The notes under the pieces were generated by a model that searched no databases, was not told the origin of the DNA, and saw only the letters and a list, made by a program, of their open reading frames with translations. Shown here piece after piece: positions 53,325 to 62,453 of a DNA stretch of 64,000 nt. Origin of the DNA: V1-33 sp964523105 (GTDB lineage: Bacteria; Verrucomicrobiota; Verrucomicrobiia; Verrucomicrobiales; V1-33). Positions within the stretch are counted from its first letter, which is position 1, and every line of letters starts with the position of its first letter. The stretch covers positions 133,609 through 197,608 of the forward strand of contig CAZFZN010000009.1 of the NCBI GenBank assembly GCA_964523105.1. Direction: 5' to 3'. Position numbers and translations under genes: made by a program.

Positions 53325-54653
53325 TCAGCCGAGCGGCTTCGAGGGATCGAACTGGCCGGGCACGGGCACTTTGTAATTCCCGTCGGCATCCGGCTGCACG
53401 AGCGGCGGTGCGTCCCAGCCCAGCTTGGCGGGCATTTCGCTGTTATTCCACGCGAGGGCCTCGTTCCATTTCACCATCTTGCCGCCGTAGGTGGCGTAGC
53501 GGCCGAGAATGGAAGTGAAGGTGCTCTGCGCGCCGTAGAAGGCATTGTTGAGTTTCGTGTTCTCGCGGATCGCCTGGTAGAGGCGGTTGTGCTCGACCTG
53601 ATAGGGATCGGGATCGTCCTGGCCGCGGTGCTGCCACACGGTCTTGCCGGTGCGGTCCTTGATGGTGGAGCGCCCCCCGAGATAGAGCGTGCCTTTGTCG
53701 CCGATGATGATCTCGGAAACGCTGCTCCAGCAGTTCTTCTGGTGGCGGCACTGACTGTTCATGATGACGCCGTTTTCGTAGGCGAACTCGACGTAGTGGT
53801 GGTCGAAGATCTGGCCGTATTTCTTCTCCTTCCGCACTTCGCGTCCGCCCATTCCCTGAGCGGCCACGGGATGCTGGTCGTCCATGAACCAGTTGATGAC
53901 GTCGATGTTGTGAATGTGCTGTTCGCAGATGTGATCGCCGCACAGCCAGGTGTAGTAGTACCAGTTCTTCACCTGGTATTCCATTTCCGTGAACTTCTCC
54001 TCGCGGTTGAACGGCTCCCACACGCCGCCGCCGTTCCAGTAGCACTGCGCGGCGATGATGTTGCCGATCATGCCCTCCTTCTTCACCTTCTCAAAGGCCG
54101 AGAGATATGAGTCCTGATAGCGGCGCTGCAGGCCGACGACGACTTTGAGGTTCTTTTCGTCCGCCATTTTTGCCGCCTCCATCACCATGCGCGTGCCCGG
54201 CGAATCCACGGCCACCGGCTTCTCCATGAAGACGTGCTTTCCGGCCTCGACGGCCGCCTTGAACATCATGGGGCGGAAACCGGGGGGCGTCGCGAGGAGC
54301 ACGACGTCCGCGTGCTGCATCACTTCCTGATAGGCCTCCAGTCCGGTGAAGCGCCGGCTCTCCGGCACGTCCACGCGGTTCTTGAACTTCGCCTGCAGCG
54401 CGGAAAGCAGCGGCTCGAGCTTGTGCTGAAACGCATCCGCCATCGCGACGACGCGCGTGCCGCCGGAGGTCAGCGCCTGCTGCACCGCACCGCCCCCGCG
54501 ACCGCCGCACCCGACGAGCGCGAGTTTGAGTTCATCACTGCCGGCAACCTGGGCGCAGGCTTCGATGGGAAGATTCACGGCGGTCGCGGCGGCGGCGGCT
54601 CCGCCGAGGAACTTGCGGCGGCTGGTGATGGGAGTGGAGGGTTCGCTTTTCAT
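53325..54653 (-). CDS. Tat-exported Gfo/Idh/MocA family oxidoreductase
   Basis: 442 residues from the ATG at 54653. The twin-arginine signal is SRRKFLGGAAAAATAV. The NAD-binding domain starts LKLALVGCGGRGGGAVQQAL. The EKP motif is in HVFMEKPVAVDSPGTR. The catalytic-domain motif is CEQHIHNIDVINWFM. It is longer than and only distantly like the other oxidoreductase at 48190. Such exported members are common in Verrucomicrobiota; the substrate is unknown. A strong terminator lies just downstream (53262-53301). A GntR/LacI-type regulator gene lies 155 bases upstream on the same strand. Confidence 0.92.
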   Translation of the reverse strand: MKSEPSTPITSRRKFLGGAAAAATAVNLPIEACAQVAGSDELKLALVGCGGRGGGAVQQALTSGGTRVVAMADAFQHKLEPLLSALQAKFKNRVDVPESRRFTGLEAYQEVMQHADVVLLATPPGFRPMMFKAAVEAGKHVFMEKPVAVDSPGTRMVMEAAKMADEKNLKVVVGLQRRYQDSYLSAFEKVKKEGMIGNIIAAQCYWNGGGVWEPFNREEKFTEMEYQVKNWYYYTWLCGDHICEQHIHNIDVINWFMDDQHPVAAQGMGGREVRKEKKYGQIFDHHYVEFAYENGVIMNSQCRHQKNCWSSVSEIIIGDKGTLYLGGRSTIKDRTGKTVWQHRGQDDPDPYQVEHNRLYQAIRENTKLNNAFYGAQSTFTSILGRYATYGGKMVKWNEALAWNNSEMPAKLGWDAPPLVQPDADGNYKVPVPGQFDPSKPLG

Positions 54654-54808
54654 GTGGCGGGTGTAGGGAGGTTGGGTGGGGGAAGGGCGGACGCATGAGG
54701 AAGCCCTGTCCATTCTGCAAACCGCATTTTACCCGCCTTTCCGGCGAGTGACAGATGACCAGCGGCCGCTTTGCCATTCCGATGGCCGTGCGCGAACGGC
54801 ATCCGCCT

Positions 54809-55885
54809 TCACTTCAGGCGGGGTGACGGCCTGGTTACGGTCTCGCCCTCACAGGCCTCCAGCGATACATGCTTCATGCCGAGGGCGCGGCAGCCGCTGC
54901 GTTTCCACTTTCGCAGGAAAGCGACGGCCTCGCGCACGGGGAACTTCATCTGCAAGGGTCGGGGATGGCACCAGTTGAGGTGCCCGGTGCTCTCAAGACA
55001 AATGACGGAGACGTCCCCGGGGATCTCGATCCCGGCAAGGTGGCAATAGCCCAACAGCGAAAGATAGTGAATGTCATCCCAGGCCACGATGGCGGTGGGC
55101 CGGACTCTGGCGAAAAGTGTCTTCCAGAGAGTGAGCCATGCGCCGGGCTCACGGTCACGGCAAGCCGGCGTGAGCGCGGCGATTTCCGGCCCCTCCGCCG
55201 GCAAGTTGAGTGCGGCAGCGAGGGCCCCTCGAATAGCCTCCGTCATCTGCGCCCCGGAATCATCATGCGGCACCGCAATGCGGCGGTGACCGAGACGTTG
55301 CAGCCGGCGGGTGCAGTTCATAACCTCCAAAGCTGTGGAAAATCCCACCCCGGTAATCGGTAATCCCTCCCACTCCCCGCCGGAAAGGAACACCGGACGC
55401 AGGGCCACGGCCGCCTCCGTCCACCGGAGCGGCGGCACGTGCAGCAGGATCGCGTCGGCCTTGTGGTTCTTCACTGCCTCACGCAGCAGCGCCGCCGGGT
55501 GGCGGCAGCGAATGAAATCCATCTGTATGGATTGCACCGTGCCGCCGGACTTCTCCCATGCGTCGCGGTAGGCCTGCAGCAGCATGCTGTCCTCACCGCT
55601 CGGAATCCCTTTGCGGTCGATGATCAGGAGGTCATTCACACTGGCAGCGGGGGGAATGGTGTCGATCCTGATCCTGCGACGCCGGCCCTGTTCCGCAGGA
55701 GAAATCACGCCCCACTTCTCCATGAGTGCGACCGCAGCGATGACCGTTTTGGCGCTGACACCGTAGCGGACCATGAGCGTGCGGTGCCCGGGCAGCGATT
55801 CACCCCAGCCGCCGGTCTGCAATTCCTGCTTCAGCCTTTCGGCCAGCTGAGTCGCGAGCGTCTTGCGCCGAAGTGTATCCTGCAT
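54809..55885 (-). CDS. GntR-type winged-helix / LacI-type sensor transcriptional regulator
   Basis: 358 residues from the ATG at 55885. The N-terminal 75 residues are a GntR-type winged helix (LATQLAERLKQELQTGGW, then LPGHRTLMVRYGVSAKTV). Residues about 85-350 form a periplasmic-binding-protein-like sensor of the LacI/GalR class (LGHRRIAVPHDD, PTAIVAWDDIHYLSLLGYC, GDVSVICLES). This hybrid layout is frequent in Verrucomicrobiota and Lentisphaerota and usually controls sugar genes. It is divergent from the tricorn-like peptidase gene and upstream of an oxidoreductase gene on its own strand; either may be the target. A palindrome in the divergent gap (55928-55944) is a candidate operator. Confidence 0.85.
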   Translation of the reverse strand: MQDTLRRKTLATQLAERLKQELQTGGWGESLPGHRTLMVRYGVSAKTVIAAVALMEKWGVISPAEQGRRRRIRIDTIPPAASVNDLLIIDRKGIPSGEDSMLLQAYRDAWEKSGGTVQSIQMDFIRCRHPAALLREAVKNHKADAILLHVPPLRWTEAAVALRPVFLSGGEWEGLPITGVGFSTALEVMNCTRRLQRLGHRRIAVPHDDSGAQMTEAIRGALAAALNLPAEGPEIAALTPACRDREPGAWLTLWKTLFARVRPTAIVAWDDIHYLSLLGYCHLAGIEIPGDVSVICLESTGHLNWCHPRPLQMKFPVREAVAFLRKWKRSGCRALGMKHVSLEACEGETVTRPSPRLK

Positions 55886-55927
55886 GGCGACTGCTATACC
55901 CGCCGGACGGAGAGGTAAATCGAAAGT

Positions 55928-55944
55928 GTGCTCCTGAGGAGTAC
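55928..55944. promoter_or_regulatory. Candidate operator palindrome
   Basis: GTGCTCCTGAGGAGTAC is an imperfect 17-base palindrome whose core CTCCT-G-AGGAG is perfect. It lies 43 bases upstream of the GntR/LacI-type regulator start and 89 bases upstream of the tricorn-like gene start, the position expected for an autoregulatory operator. Function is inferred from position only. Confidence 0.35.
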
Positions 55945-56032
55945 AGCGCATTCACAGCAGCCGGAGTTGAGAGTGACGCGTAAGCGTTATCAGGAAACCT
56001 CCACACAGAGTGGCTCTTTCCATTCTTCCGTT

Positions 56033-59000
56033 ATGAACTTACCCCTGATTCTTCCCGCAACCTGCCTGCTGGGCTGCCTCACTCTATCGACGGCTGCCGA
56101 AGCCCGTCCTCTCTGGATCCGCCGACCGGCAGTTTCTCCTGACGGAAAGGAAATCGCCTTCATCTATCAGGGGCAGCTCTGGAAAGTGCCGGGCCAGGGC
56201 GGTGAAGCCGTGGCGCTGACGAGCGCGGAGTTCATGGCGAACCATCCGGTGTGGTCGCCGGACAGTCAGAGCATTGCCTTCACGACGAATCGCCACGGTA
56301 ATGCCGATGTCTTCATCATGCCGGCGAAGGGCGGCGAAATCCGGCGGCTGACGACGCACTCGCAGCCGGACACGACCGCGGCTTTCACGAGCGACGGAAA
56401 GTCGGTGCTGTTCACTTCCATGAGGCTTGGCGACCCGCAGGTGGTGCATGGCGGGATTCTCATGGGCGGATCGCAGCAGACGTATGCAGTGCCGGTCACC
56501 GGCGGCAGGGAACGGCTCATCATTCCCACACCGGCGCTGGAGGCCTCGCCTTCCCCGGATGGCCGCTGGCTGCTCTACACGAATCTCAAAGCGCCGGAGA
56601 ACGAATGGCGGAAGCATGCGGTGTCGGGTGCGGCCCGCGACATCTGGGCGTATGACACGACGACGAAATTCCACCGCCAACTGACCAAATGGCGCGGTGA
56701 GGATCGCGATGCCGTATTCAGCGCGGACGGGAAGTCGGTGTATTGGCTGAGCGAGCAGTCGGGCAGCTTCAATGTGTGGAGGAAGGACTTCGAAGGCGAC
56801 GCCAAACCGGTGCAGATTACATCCCACACGACGCATCCGGTGCGCTTCCTCAGCATCACGGCGCAGGACGATCTCGTGTATGGCTACGACGGCGAAATCT
56901 GGCGGCTGGACCGCGACGCGAAGGAGCCAAAGCGCATCGCCGTTCGCATCACTCAGGGCTCGCTGCTCAGCGGCACCATCTTCGCGAAGATGAATGATGA
57001 AGTCTCCGAGGTGGCGGCCAACCGGGACGGCAGCGAGATCGCCCTCATTGCCCGCGGGGAGGTTTTCGTGGTAGATGCCGCCAGCGGCCGCACGCGACGC
57101 ATCACGAATACGCCGCAGCATGAGCGCGATGTGAGCTTCCGCCCGGACGGCAAAGCCGTGCTCTACGCCTCCGAGCGCGACGGCCGGTATGATGCCTACG
57201 AAACCGTGGTGGATGTGGCCGATGCGGCCTCGTTCCAAACGCCGGGGCCGCTGAAGGAAACACGGCTCACCAATACGCCAGCCGATGTCACCGAGCCGGC
57301 CTATTCGCCGGATGGCAAGCGCATCGCCTATCATGAAGACCGCACCAGCGTGGTGGTGATGGATCTGGCCACAAAGCAAACCGTGACTGCCGTGCCCAAA
57401 GGCCTGTCCTATTCCTATACCGATGGCGATCTGCCGTTCACGTGGTCGCCTGACGGCCGCTGGATCGCGGCGACGATTGGGTCAGTGGTGACCAGCTTCG
57501 ACATCGCGCTGACCGACAGCACAGGGCAGAAGCCGCCGGTGAACCTGACCCGCAGTGGCTTCCTCGCCGCCGCCCCGCAGTTCTCCGCGGATGGGAAAGT
57601 AATTCTATTCCTCTCGGCGCGGGATGGCTTGCAAACCGCGGACTCCAAAACTGCGGAACTCGACATCTATGCCGCCTTCCTCACGCATTCGGCCTTCGAT
57701 GCCATCGCGCATCCGGCGGACCGCCTCCTCGCGCCGCGGGCGGCACCGTCAGACGCGAAGAATCCGGCACCCGCACCTGCATGGGAGCCGGAACTGGATG
57801 ACATCGCCGCGCGCACGGTGCGGCTCACGCCATTTTCCTCCAGCGTGGCCTTTGCGAAGCTGACACCGGACGGCCAGTACCTCATCTTCGCCAATGTGGG
57901 AGTCACCACCGGCTTCTCCGCCTACCGCCTGCCGCTGGGCCGGCCGGGCCTCGCCCCGGTCTTTTCCAAGGCGCCTCCGGTTGGCGGAACCATCGCGACC
58001 GACGGCAAAGGCGACAACATGTTCTTCGTCAGTGCCGCGGGCATTGAGAAAGTGAACCTGCTCACGGGTGCTTCGGCGACGATTCCGTTCAGCGCGGAGG
58101 TCGCCTACGATCTTCAGGGCGAGATGCGCTGGTTCTTCGAGCATGCGTGGCGCATGACACAGCAGAAGTTTTACCGCAGGGACATGGGCGGGGTGGACTG
58201 GGCGCTCTACAAAAAGGAATACGCCAAACACCTCCCGCACCTGCGCCACGGCGAAGACCTCGCCGAGCTGCTCAGCGAAATGGCGGGCGAACTGAATGCC
58301 TCACACATGGGCTCCACCTACACCCCGAAGCCCGGCAATGGCGACAGCACGGCTTCACTCGGCCTCTACTACGATCACGCCCACACCGGGCCCGGCGTGA
58401 AGATCGCCGATTATTTGAAATCCGGGCCCGCCGGCCGCGCCGACAGCGTGCTGCGCCCGGGTGCGGTCATCCTCGCGGTCAATGGCACGCCTGTCGCTGA
58501 GGAGATGGACATTCATCCGCTGCTCAATCACACGGCCGGTCAGCCCGTGCGCCTCCGCATTGAGCCCGCGAATGGCGGCGCGCCGGTGGAGGAACTCGTC
58601 ACGCCACAGCCGTTCATCAACAGCATCACGCAGGCACACGATCGCTGGGTGGCTCAGCGCGCCAAAGTCACTGAGGAACTCTCGAAAGGCCGCATCGGTT
58701 ATATTTATGTGCCCGTGATGGACACGAAGAGCTATCAGAACTTCGTCCACCGGTTGCGCGGCGAATGCGCCGGGAAAGAAGCCGTCATCGTGGACGTGCG
58801 CTTCAATGGCGGCGGCAACCTCGCCGAGCGGCTCATCACCGACCTCTCCGGCAAACTCGCCGGGCATCTGGAGAACCACGAGGGCGAGCCCATCGGCCTC
58901 ATCCCCTCCACGCAGTGGACGAAGCCGAGCGCCATTCTCGCGAATTCATGGAGCTACTCCGACGGCAGCATCTTCCCGCATCTCTTCAAGGCGGCGAAAC

Positions 59001-59257
59001 TCGGTCCCTTCATCGGCGAGGCGGTGCCCGGCACCGGCACTTCGGTGTGGTGGGTCCAGCTTCTGCCCGGACAGCGCCTGCAGTACGGCATTCCCGAAAT
59101 CGGCCGCAAATCGCCCGACGGCCGCTACTGGGAAAACACGGAGGACACTCCCGACATCGCCGTCCCGTGGAACCCCGGTGCCGTCACCGATGGACTCGAC
59201 GAGCAACTGGAAGCCGCAGTGGAGGCCCTGCTGAAGCAACTCGACACCGCCAAGTAA
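56033..59257 (+). CDS. Tricorn-like protease (TolB propeller plus S41 core), exported
   Basis: 1074 residues from the ATG at 56033 with a signal peptide ending near STAAEA. Residues about 25-640 are TolB/WD40-like propeller repeats (RRPAVSPDGKEIAFIYQGQLWKV). A tricorn core domain follows with the Ser-His pair in GELNASHMG (Ser757, His758), matching tricorn Ser745/His746. A PDZ domain is next (about 800-856, RPGAVILAVNGTPV), then the S41 domain with IVDVRFNGGGN and the likely nucleophile in WSYSDGS (Ser976). All active-site positions look intact. It probably degrades peptides in the periplasm. It is the first gene of a four-gene plus-strand run (tricorn, S10, PliI, lipoprotein). Confidence 0.92.
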   Translation: MNLPLILPATCLLGCLTLSTAAEARPLWIRRPAVSPDGKEIAFIYQGQLWKVPGQGGEAVALTSAEFMANHPVWSPDSQSIAFTTNRHGNADVFIMPAKGGEIRRLTTHSQPDTTAAFTSDGKSVLFTSMRLGDPQVVHGGILMGGSQQTYAVPVTGGRERLIIPTPALEASPSPDGRWLLYTNLKAPENEWRKHAVSGAARDIWAYDTTTKFHRQLTKWRGEDRDAVFSADGKSVYWLSEQSGSFNVWRKDFEGDAKPVQITSHTTHPVRFLSITAQDDLVYGYDGEIWRLDRDAKEPKRIAVRITQGSLLSGTIFAKMNDEVSEVAANRDGSEIALIARGEVFVVDAASGRTRRITNTPQHERDVSFRPDGKAVLYASERDGRYDAYETVVDVADAASFQTPGPLKETRLTNTPADVTEPAYSPDGKRIAYHEDRTSVVVMDLATKQTVTAVPKGLSYSYTDGDLPFTWSPDGRWIAATIGSVVTSFDIALTDSTGQKPPVNLTRSGFLAAAPQFSADGKVILFLSARDGLQTADSKTAELDIYAAFLTHSAFDAIAHPADRLLAPRAAPSDAKNPAPAPAWEPELDDIAARTVRLTPFSSSVAFAKLTPDGQYLIFANVGVTTGFSAYRLPLGRPGLAPVFSKAPPVGGTIATDGKGDNMFFVSAAGIEKVNLLTGASATIPFSAEVAYDLQGEMRWFFEHAWRMTQQKFYRRDMGGVDWALYKKEYAKHLPHLRHGEDLAELLSEMAGELNASHMGSTYTPKPGNGDSTASLGLYYDHAHTGPGVKIADYLKSGPAGRADSVLRPGAVILAVNGTPVAEEMDIHPLLNHTAGQPVRLRIEPANGGAPVEELVTPQPFINSITQAHDRWVAQRAKVTEELSKGRIGYIYVPVMDTKSYQNFVHRLRGECAGKEAVIVDVRFNGGGNLAERLITDLSGKLAGHLENHEGEPIGLIPSTQWTKPSAILANSWSYSDGSIFPHLFKAAKLGPFIGEAVPGTGTSVWWVQLLPGQRLQYGIPEIGRKSPDGRYWENTEDTPDIAVPWNPGAVTDGLDEQLEAAVEALLKQLDTAK

Positions 59258-59278
59258 CCGTTCCCTCCAGACCCTATC

Positions 59279-60748
59279 ATGAAAACATCCACTCATTCAT
59301 CCACCCGCCGGGCCATGCTGATGTGCCTCGCCGGTTGCGCATCCCTGTGCGCCACCCCTCTGCAAGCCGAAGCGCCAAAGCTGCCCGACTACCACTCCGC
59401 CGCCGGGATGCTGAAGATCGGCAAGGACCCCGAACGCCCGGACGCCGAGATGTTCCATGTCGCCTACACGCTCAAGGGCGCGGACCCCGCCACGCGGCCG
59501 GTGACTTTCGCCTTCAACGGCGGGCCCGGAGCCTCCAGCATCTACCTCCACCTCGCGGCCATCGGGCCGAAATCCATCGTGACCGCCGGCGATGGCAGCT
59601 TCCCCGCATCGCCCGCGCGACTGGAGGAAAACCCTGACAGCTGGATCCGCTTCACCGACCTTGTCTTCATCGACCCGGTCGGCACCGGCTACAGCCGCAT
59701 GCTTCCCGGTCCCGACGGCAAGCCGGGCGACCCCAAGCCCTACTACGGGGTGGATGCCGATGTGGACTCCATCGCTGGTTTCATCCGGCAGTGGCTCACG
59801 GTGAACAAACGCTGGGCATCGCCCAAGGCGATCGCCGGAGAAAGCTACGGCGGCCAGCGCGTCGCGGGGCTCACCCGCGTCCTCGCCGAGCAATACGGCA
59901 TCAACCTGAACCGCGCCGTCATGTTCTCACCGGCATTCAACGTGCCCCTGCTCGCCGAACCGTTCCCGGCCTACGAGCTGTTGCACTCGGTCACTCTCTT
60001 TCCCACCCAGGCCGCCGTCGCCGCCTACCACGGGCGGAGCACCATCCCGAACAATCCCGCCGGTTTCAAAGCCGCCGAGGACTTCGCCCTGACCGGATAC
60101 CTCAGCGGCTTGGCGACGCTCGGACGCATGACCGGAGAGGAGCAGTCCGCCTTCTACACCAAGGTCGGTGGAATGATCGGAATCGACCCCGCTCTCGTCG
60201 CCCTCAATCGCGGCCGGATCGGCGAGGCGCTCTTCCTCAACAATCTGCTCGCGGCAGAGGGCAAGGTGCTCGAGCTCTACGACGGCACGCAGGCCGGCGA
60301 CAACCCCAAGCCCGGGCAGCGCGATGAACTTGCCGCCTCGCCCCGATCCCTCGGTATTCTTTCCGGCGTGCTGCTCCCGCCTTTCATGGACTATCTCCAA
60401 AAGGATCTCGGCTATGTCACTGAGCGCCCCTACATCGTGCTCAGTCTGGAGATCTCCGCACTGTGGGACCGCAAGTCAACACTGGGCACCCCGGAGGATC
60501 TGGCTCTTGCCCTCACGCAGAACACCGACCTGAAGGCGCTAGTGCTGCACGGCTACCACGACATCGGCGCCACCTACTTCGTGTCGCGCTATGTGCTGGA
60601 GCAATCGGTCCAGTCGCCGGACGCGCGCAAGCGGCTCTCCTTCGCGACCTACCCGGGCGGCCACATGTTTTATCTGCGCACGAAGAGCCGGGCCGATATG
60701 AGCTCCGAAGTCCGCGGCTTTTTTGAAAATTCCGGCGCGCCACGCTGA
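59279..60748 (+). CDS. Serine carboxypeptidase (family S10), exported
   Basis: 489 residues. The N-terminus is an export signal (RRAMLMCLAGCASLCATPLQA); LAGC at residues about 17-20 could also be a lipobox. S10 motifs are the oxyanion-hole segment FNGGPGASSIYLHL, the nucleophile motif AGESYGGQRVAG (Ser189), a plausible catalytic Asp in LVLHGYHDIGATY and the catalytic His in YPGGHMFYL. It removes C-terminal residues from peptides in the periplasm or at the outer face. It starts 21 bases after the tricorn-like gene, so the two are an operon and could act in sequence on the same peptides. Confidence 0.93.
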   Translation: MKTSTHSSTRRAMLMCLAGCASLCATPLQAEAPKLPDYHSAAGMLKIGKDPERPDAEMFHVAYTLKGADPATRPVTFAFNGGPGASSIYLHLAAIGPKSIVTAGDGSFPASPARLEENPDSWIRFTDLVFIDPVGTGYSRMLPGPDGKPGDPKPYYGVDADVDSIAGFIRQWLTVNKRWASPKAIAGESYGGQRVAGLTRVLAEQYGINLNRAVMFSPAFNVPLLAEPFPAYELLHSVTLFPTQAAVAAYHGRSTIPNNPAGFKAAEDFALTGYLSGLATLGRMTGEEQSAFYTKVGGMIGIDPALVALNRGRIGEALFLNNLLAAEGKVLELYDGTQAGDNPKPGQRDELAASPRSLGILSGVLLPPFMDYLQKDLGYVTERPYIVLSLEISALWDRKSTLGTPEDLALALTQNTDLKALVLHGYHDIGATYFVSRYVLEQSVQSPDARKRLSFATYPGGHMFYLRTKSRADMSSEVRGFFENSGAPR

Positions 60749-60806
60749 TGCCACCGCCGCCGTCCTTTCATCACCGCGAAGTGATTTCCCTTCCATCCTT
60801 CCTGTC

Positions 60807-61769
60807 ATGAGCCCACACACCCTCGCCATCCTCACATTCATAGCCGCCCCCGGCCTCGCTGCCGCGGATGACAGCAAAGCGGTGCTCGCCGCGCTGCAGG
60901 CCATTGATGCCGAAATCAAAGCTGAGCACTTCGATCTCGCCCGGGCTGACCTTGACGGCGACGGCGACGACGATGCCTTTGCCCTCATGAACGGCCAAAG
61001 CGGCTATCGCGGCAGTGGCGGCGGCACGCTCTTTGTCCTCCGCAACGACAAGGGCAGCTTCGCCAAAGCCGGTGCCATCGGCGTCGTCAATGAGCCGGTC
61101 TATCTCCGCGCCGCCAAGCACCACGGCCTGCGCGATCTCCTCGTCACCGTCGGCGGCGGCGGCGCAAAGCCCGGCCTCGCGGCCCTCGCCTTCGACGGCA
61201 AATCCTATCCCGCCAGCCCCGGCGAAGCCAAGGCCAAACGTCAGGACGACGACCAGGTCCTTTTCGCGGAAGCCGTGCCGCCATTCCGGCAGACGGAAAA
61301 GCTCCACGGCATCAGCTTCACCGTCACCAGCCCGAACCGCAAATCCGGCAACAGCGTGACCGTGACTCCCGCGGGACTGGAGAAGGACAACGCGCCCATC
61401 ACCACGGAAGTGAACGGCCTCATCACGCGCATCGAAGTGGCCGACATCAATGCCGACGGCTCGCCGGAGATTTACGTCTATGGGTTCGACGGCACCAGCC
61501 AGACGCTGCTGGCCTGGAGCTCGAACAGCAAGAAGTCGCTCAGCCAGATCACGCTGCCCGAGCTGAAGGACGACGCCAAACACGCCAAAGGCTGGCGCGG
61601 CAAAGACGAGTTCGCCGTCGTCGAGGGCATCCTGGCGCGCCGGTTCCCCATCTACCCTGACGACAAGCCGGAATCCAAGCCCACCGGCAAGACCCGCCAG
61701 CTTCAATACAAACTCCACGCCGGAGAAGCCGGCTGGCGGTTCAAGCTCGACAAAGCCGTCGAGTTTTGA
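60807..61769 (+). CDS. Exported protein with C-terminal PliI-type lysozyme-inhibitor domain
   Basis: 320 residues from the ATG at 60807, with a signal peptide ending near GLAAAD. Residues about 20-150 contain an EF-hand/FG-GAP-like motif (DLDGDGDDDAF). Residues about 165-320 match the PliI family of i-type lysozyme inhibitors: HGISFTVTSPNRKSGNS, ADINADGSPEIYVYGFDG, DEFAVVEGILARRFPIY and RQLQYKLHAGEAGW. PliI proteins act in the periplasm against lysozymes of invertebrate type. The added N-terminal domain makes this roughly twice the normal length. It lies 58 bases downstream of the S10 peptidase gene. Confidence 0.82.
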   Translation: MSPHTLAILTFIAAPGLAAADDSKAVLAALQAIDAEIKAEHFDLARADLDGDGDDDAFALMNGQSGYRGSGGGTLFVLRNDKGSFAKAGAIGVVNEPVYLRAAKHHGLRDLLVTVGGGGAKPGLAALAFDGKSYPASPGEAKAKRQDDDQVLFAEAVPPFRQTEKLHGISFTVTSPNRKSGNSVTVTPAGLEKDNAPITTEVNGLITRIEVADINADGSPEIYVYGFDGTSQTLLAWSSNSKKSLSQITLPELKDDAKHAKGWRGKDEFAVVEGILARRFPIYPDDKPESKPTGKTRQLQYKLHAGEAGWRFKLDKAVEF

Positions 61770-61818
61770 GCGCCGCTGTCTGCAACGCCTGTTTCTTTCC
61801 CCCGACAACCATACAAAC

Positions 61819-62397
61819 ATGAATACCAAACCTATCTTCCTCGCGGGCCTCTGCGCCTTCGCCCTCATCGGCTTCACCGGATGTGAGACCATCACCGTGT
61901 CCGACAGTGGACCGGGCTACGGCAACTACAACTACAGCGGGCCCGCCCGGGTGACACAGTTGAGCAACGGCAACTACCTTGTGAACATTGACGGCAAGGT
62001 GGCCAGCTTTAACCGCTACGGAAACCTCATGAGCGGCATCGGCCTGTCGCCTTCGCAAATCGCCCACGCGGAAATGGCCGTGCGCTATTATAACAATGGC
62101 CACCGCGGCGACTACTATCATCCCAATTACGCCCCGCCGTCCTATCGTCCGCCCGTATGGAATCCCAATGGACCGCAGTTCCAGTCGTCCCGTCCCCCGG
62201 AAGTCCGTCCGCGCGGCGACGGGATGCTGGAGGTGCTAATGCCGGCCGGCGGTGTGGTGCTCTATGACAACCGCGGACGCCTTGTGAGCAAGGGCAGTAC
62301 GGTCTCCGGCTCCGACCTCTCCAGAGCCAATCAGGCCGTTCAGTCCTACCTGCGCGAGCAGAACAGTGACCGTGGCTATGGCGGCCCGGTGAATTGA
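61819..62397 (+). CDS. Lipoprotein of unknown function
   Basis: 192 residues. A lipoprotein signal ends in LIGFTGC (Cys22 would be lipidated). The mature part is rich in Tyr, Asn, Gly and Pro (GPGYGNYNYSGPA; NYAPPSYRPPVWNPNGPQ) and has two short similar segments, VNIDGKVASFNRYGNLMSG and MPAGGVVLYDNRGRLVSKG, suggesting an internal repeat around a Pro-rich linker. No family is recognised. It is the last gene before the terminator at 62415 and follows the PliI gene by 49 bases. Confidence 0.8.
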   Translation: MNTKPIFLAGLCAFALIGFTGCETITVSDSGPGYGNYNYSGPARVTQLSNGNYLVNIDGKVASFNRYGNLMSGIGLSPSQIAHAEMAVRYYNNGHRGDYYHPNYAPPSYRPPVWNPNGPQFQSSRPPEVRPRGDGMLEVLMPAGGVVLYDNRGRLVSKGSTVSGSDLSRANQAVQSYLREQNSDRGYGGPVN

Positions 62398-62414
62398 ATC
62401 CTGCCACCCCTGTG

Positions 62415-62447
62415 CGGGCGGTGCCTTCGGGCACCGCCCGTTTTTTT
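62415..62447 (+). terminator. Rho-independent terminator of the peptidase/PliI operon
   Basis: An 11-bp stem CGGGCGGTGCC with GGCACCGCCCG, closed by a TTCG tetraloop and followed by seven T (62441-62447). It begins 17 bases after the lipoprotein stop codon. It points only to the plus strand. Confidence 0.95.
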
Positions 62448-62453
62448 GACAGA

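Noticed and set aside
49298..53389. 1363-codon open frame antisense to the TerB-ABC gene
   Set aside because: The plus-strand frame has clear ABC transporter motifs; the antisense translation is His/Arg/Ala-rich with no family sequence, as expected opposite a GC-rich gene.
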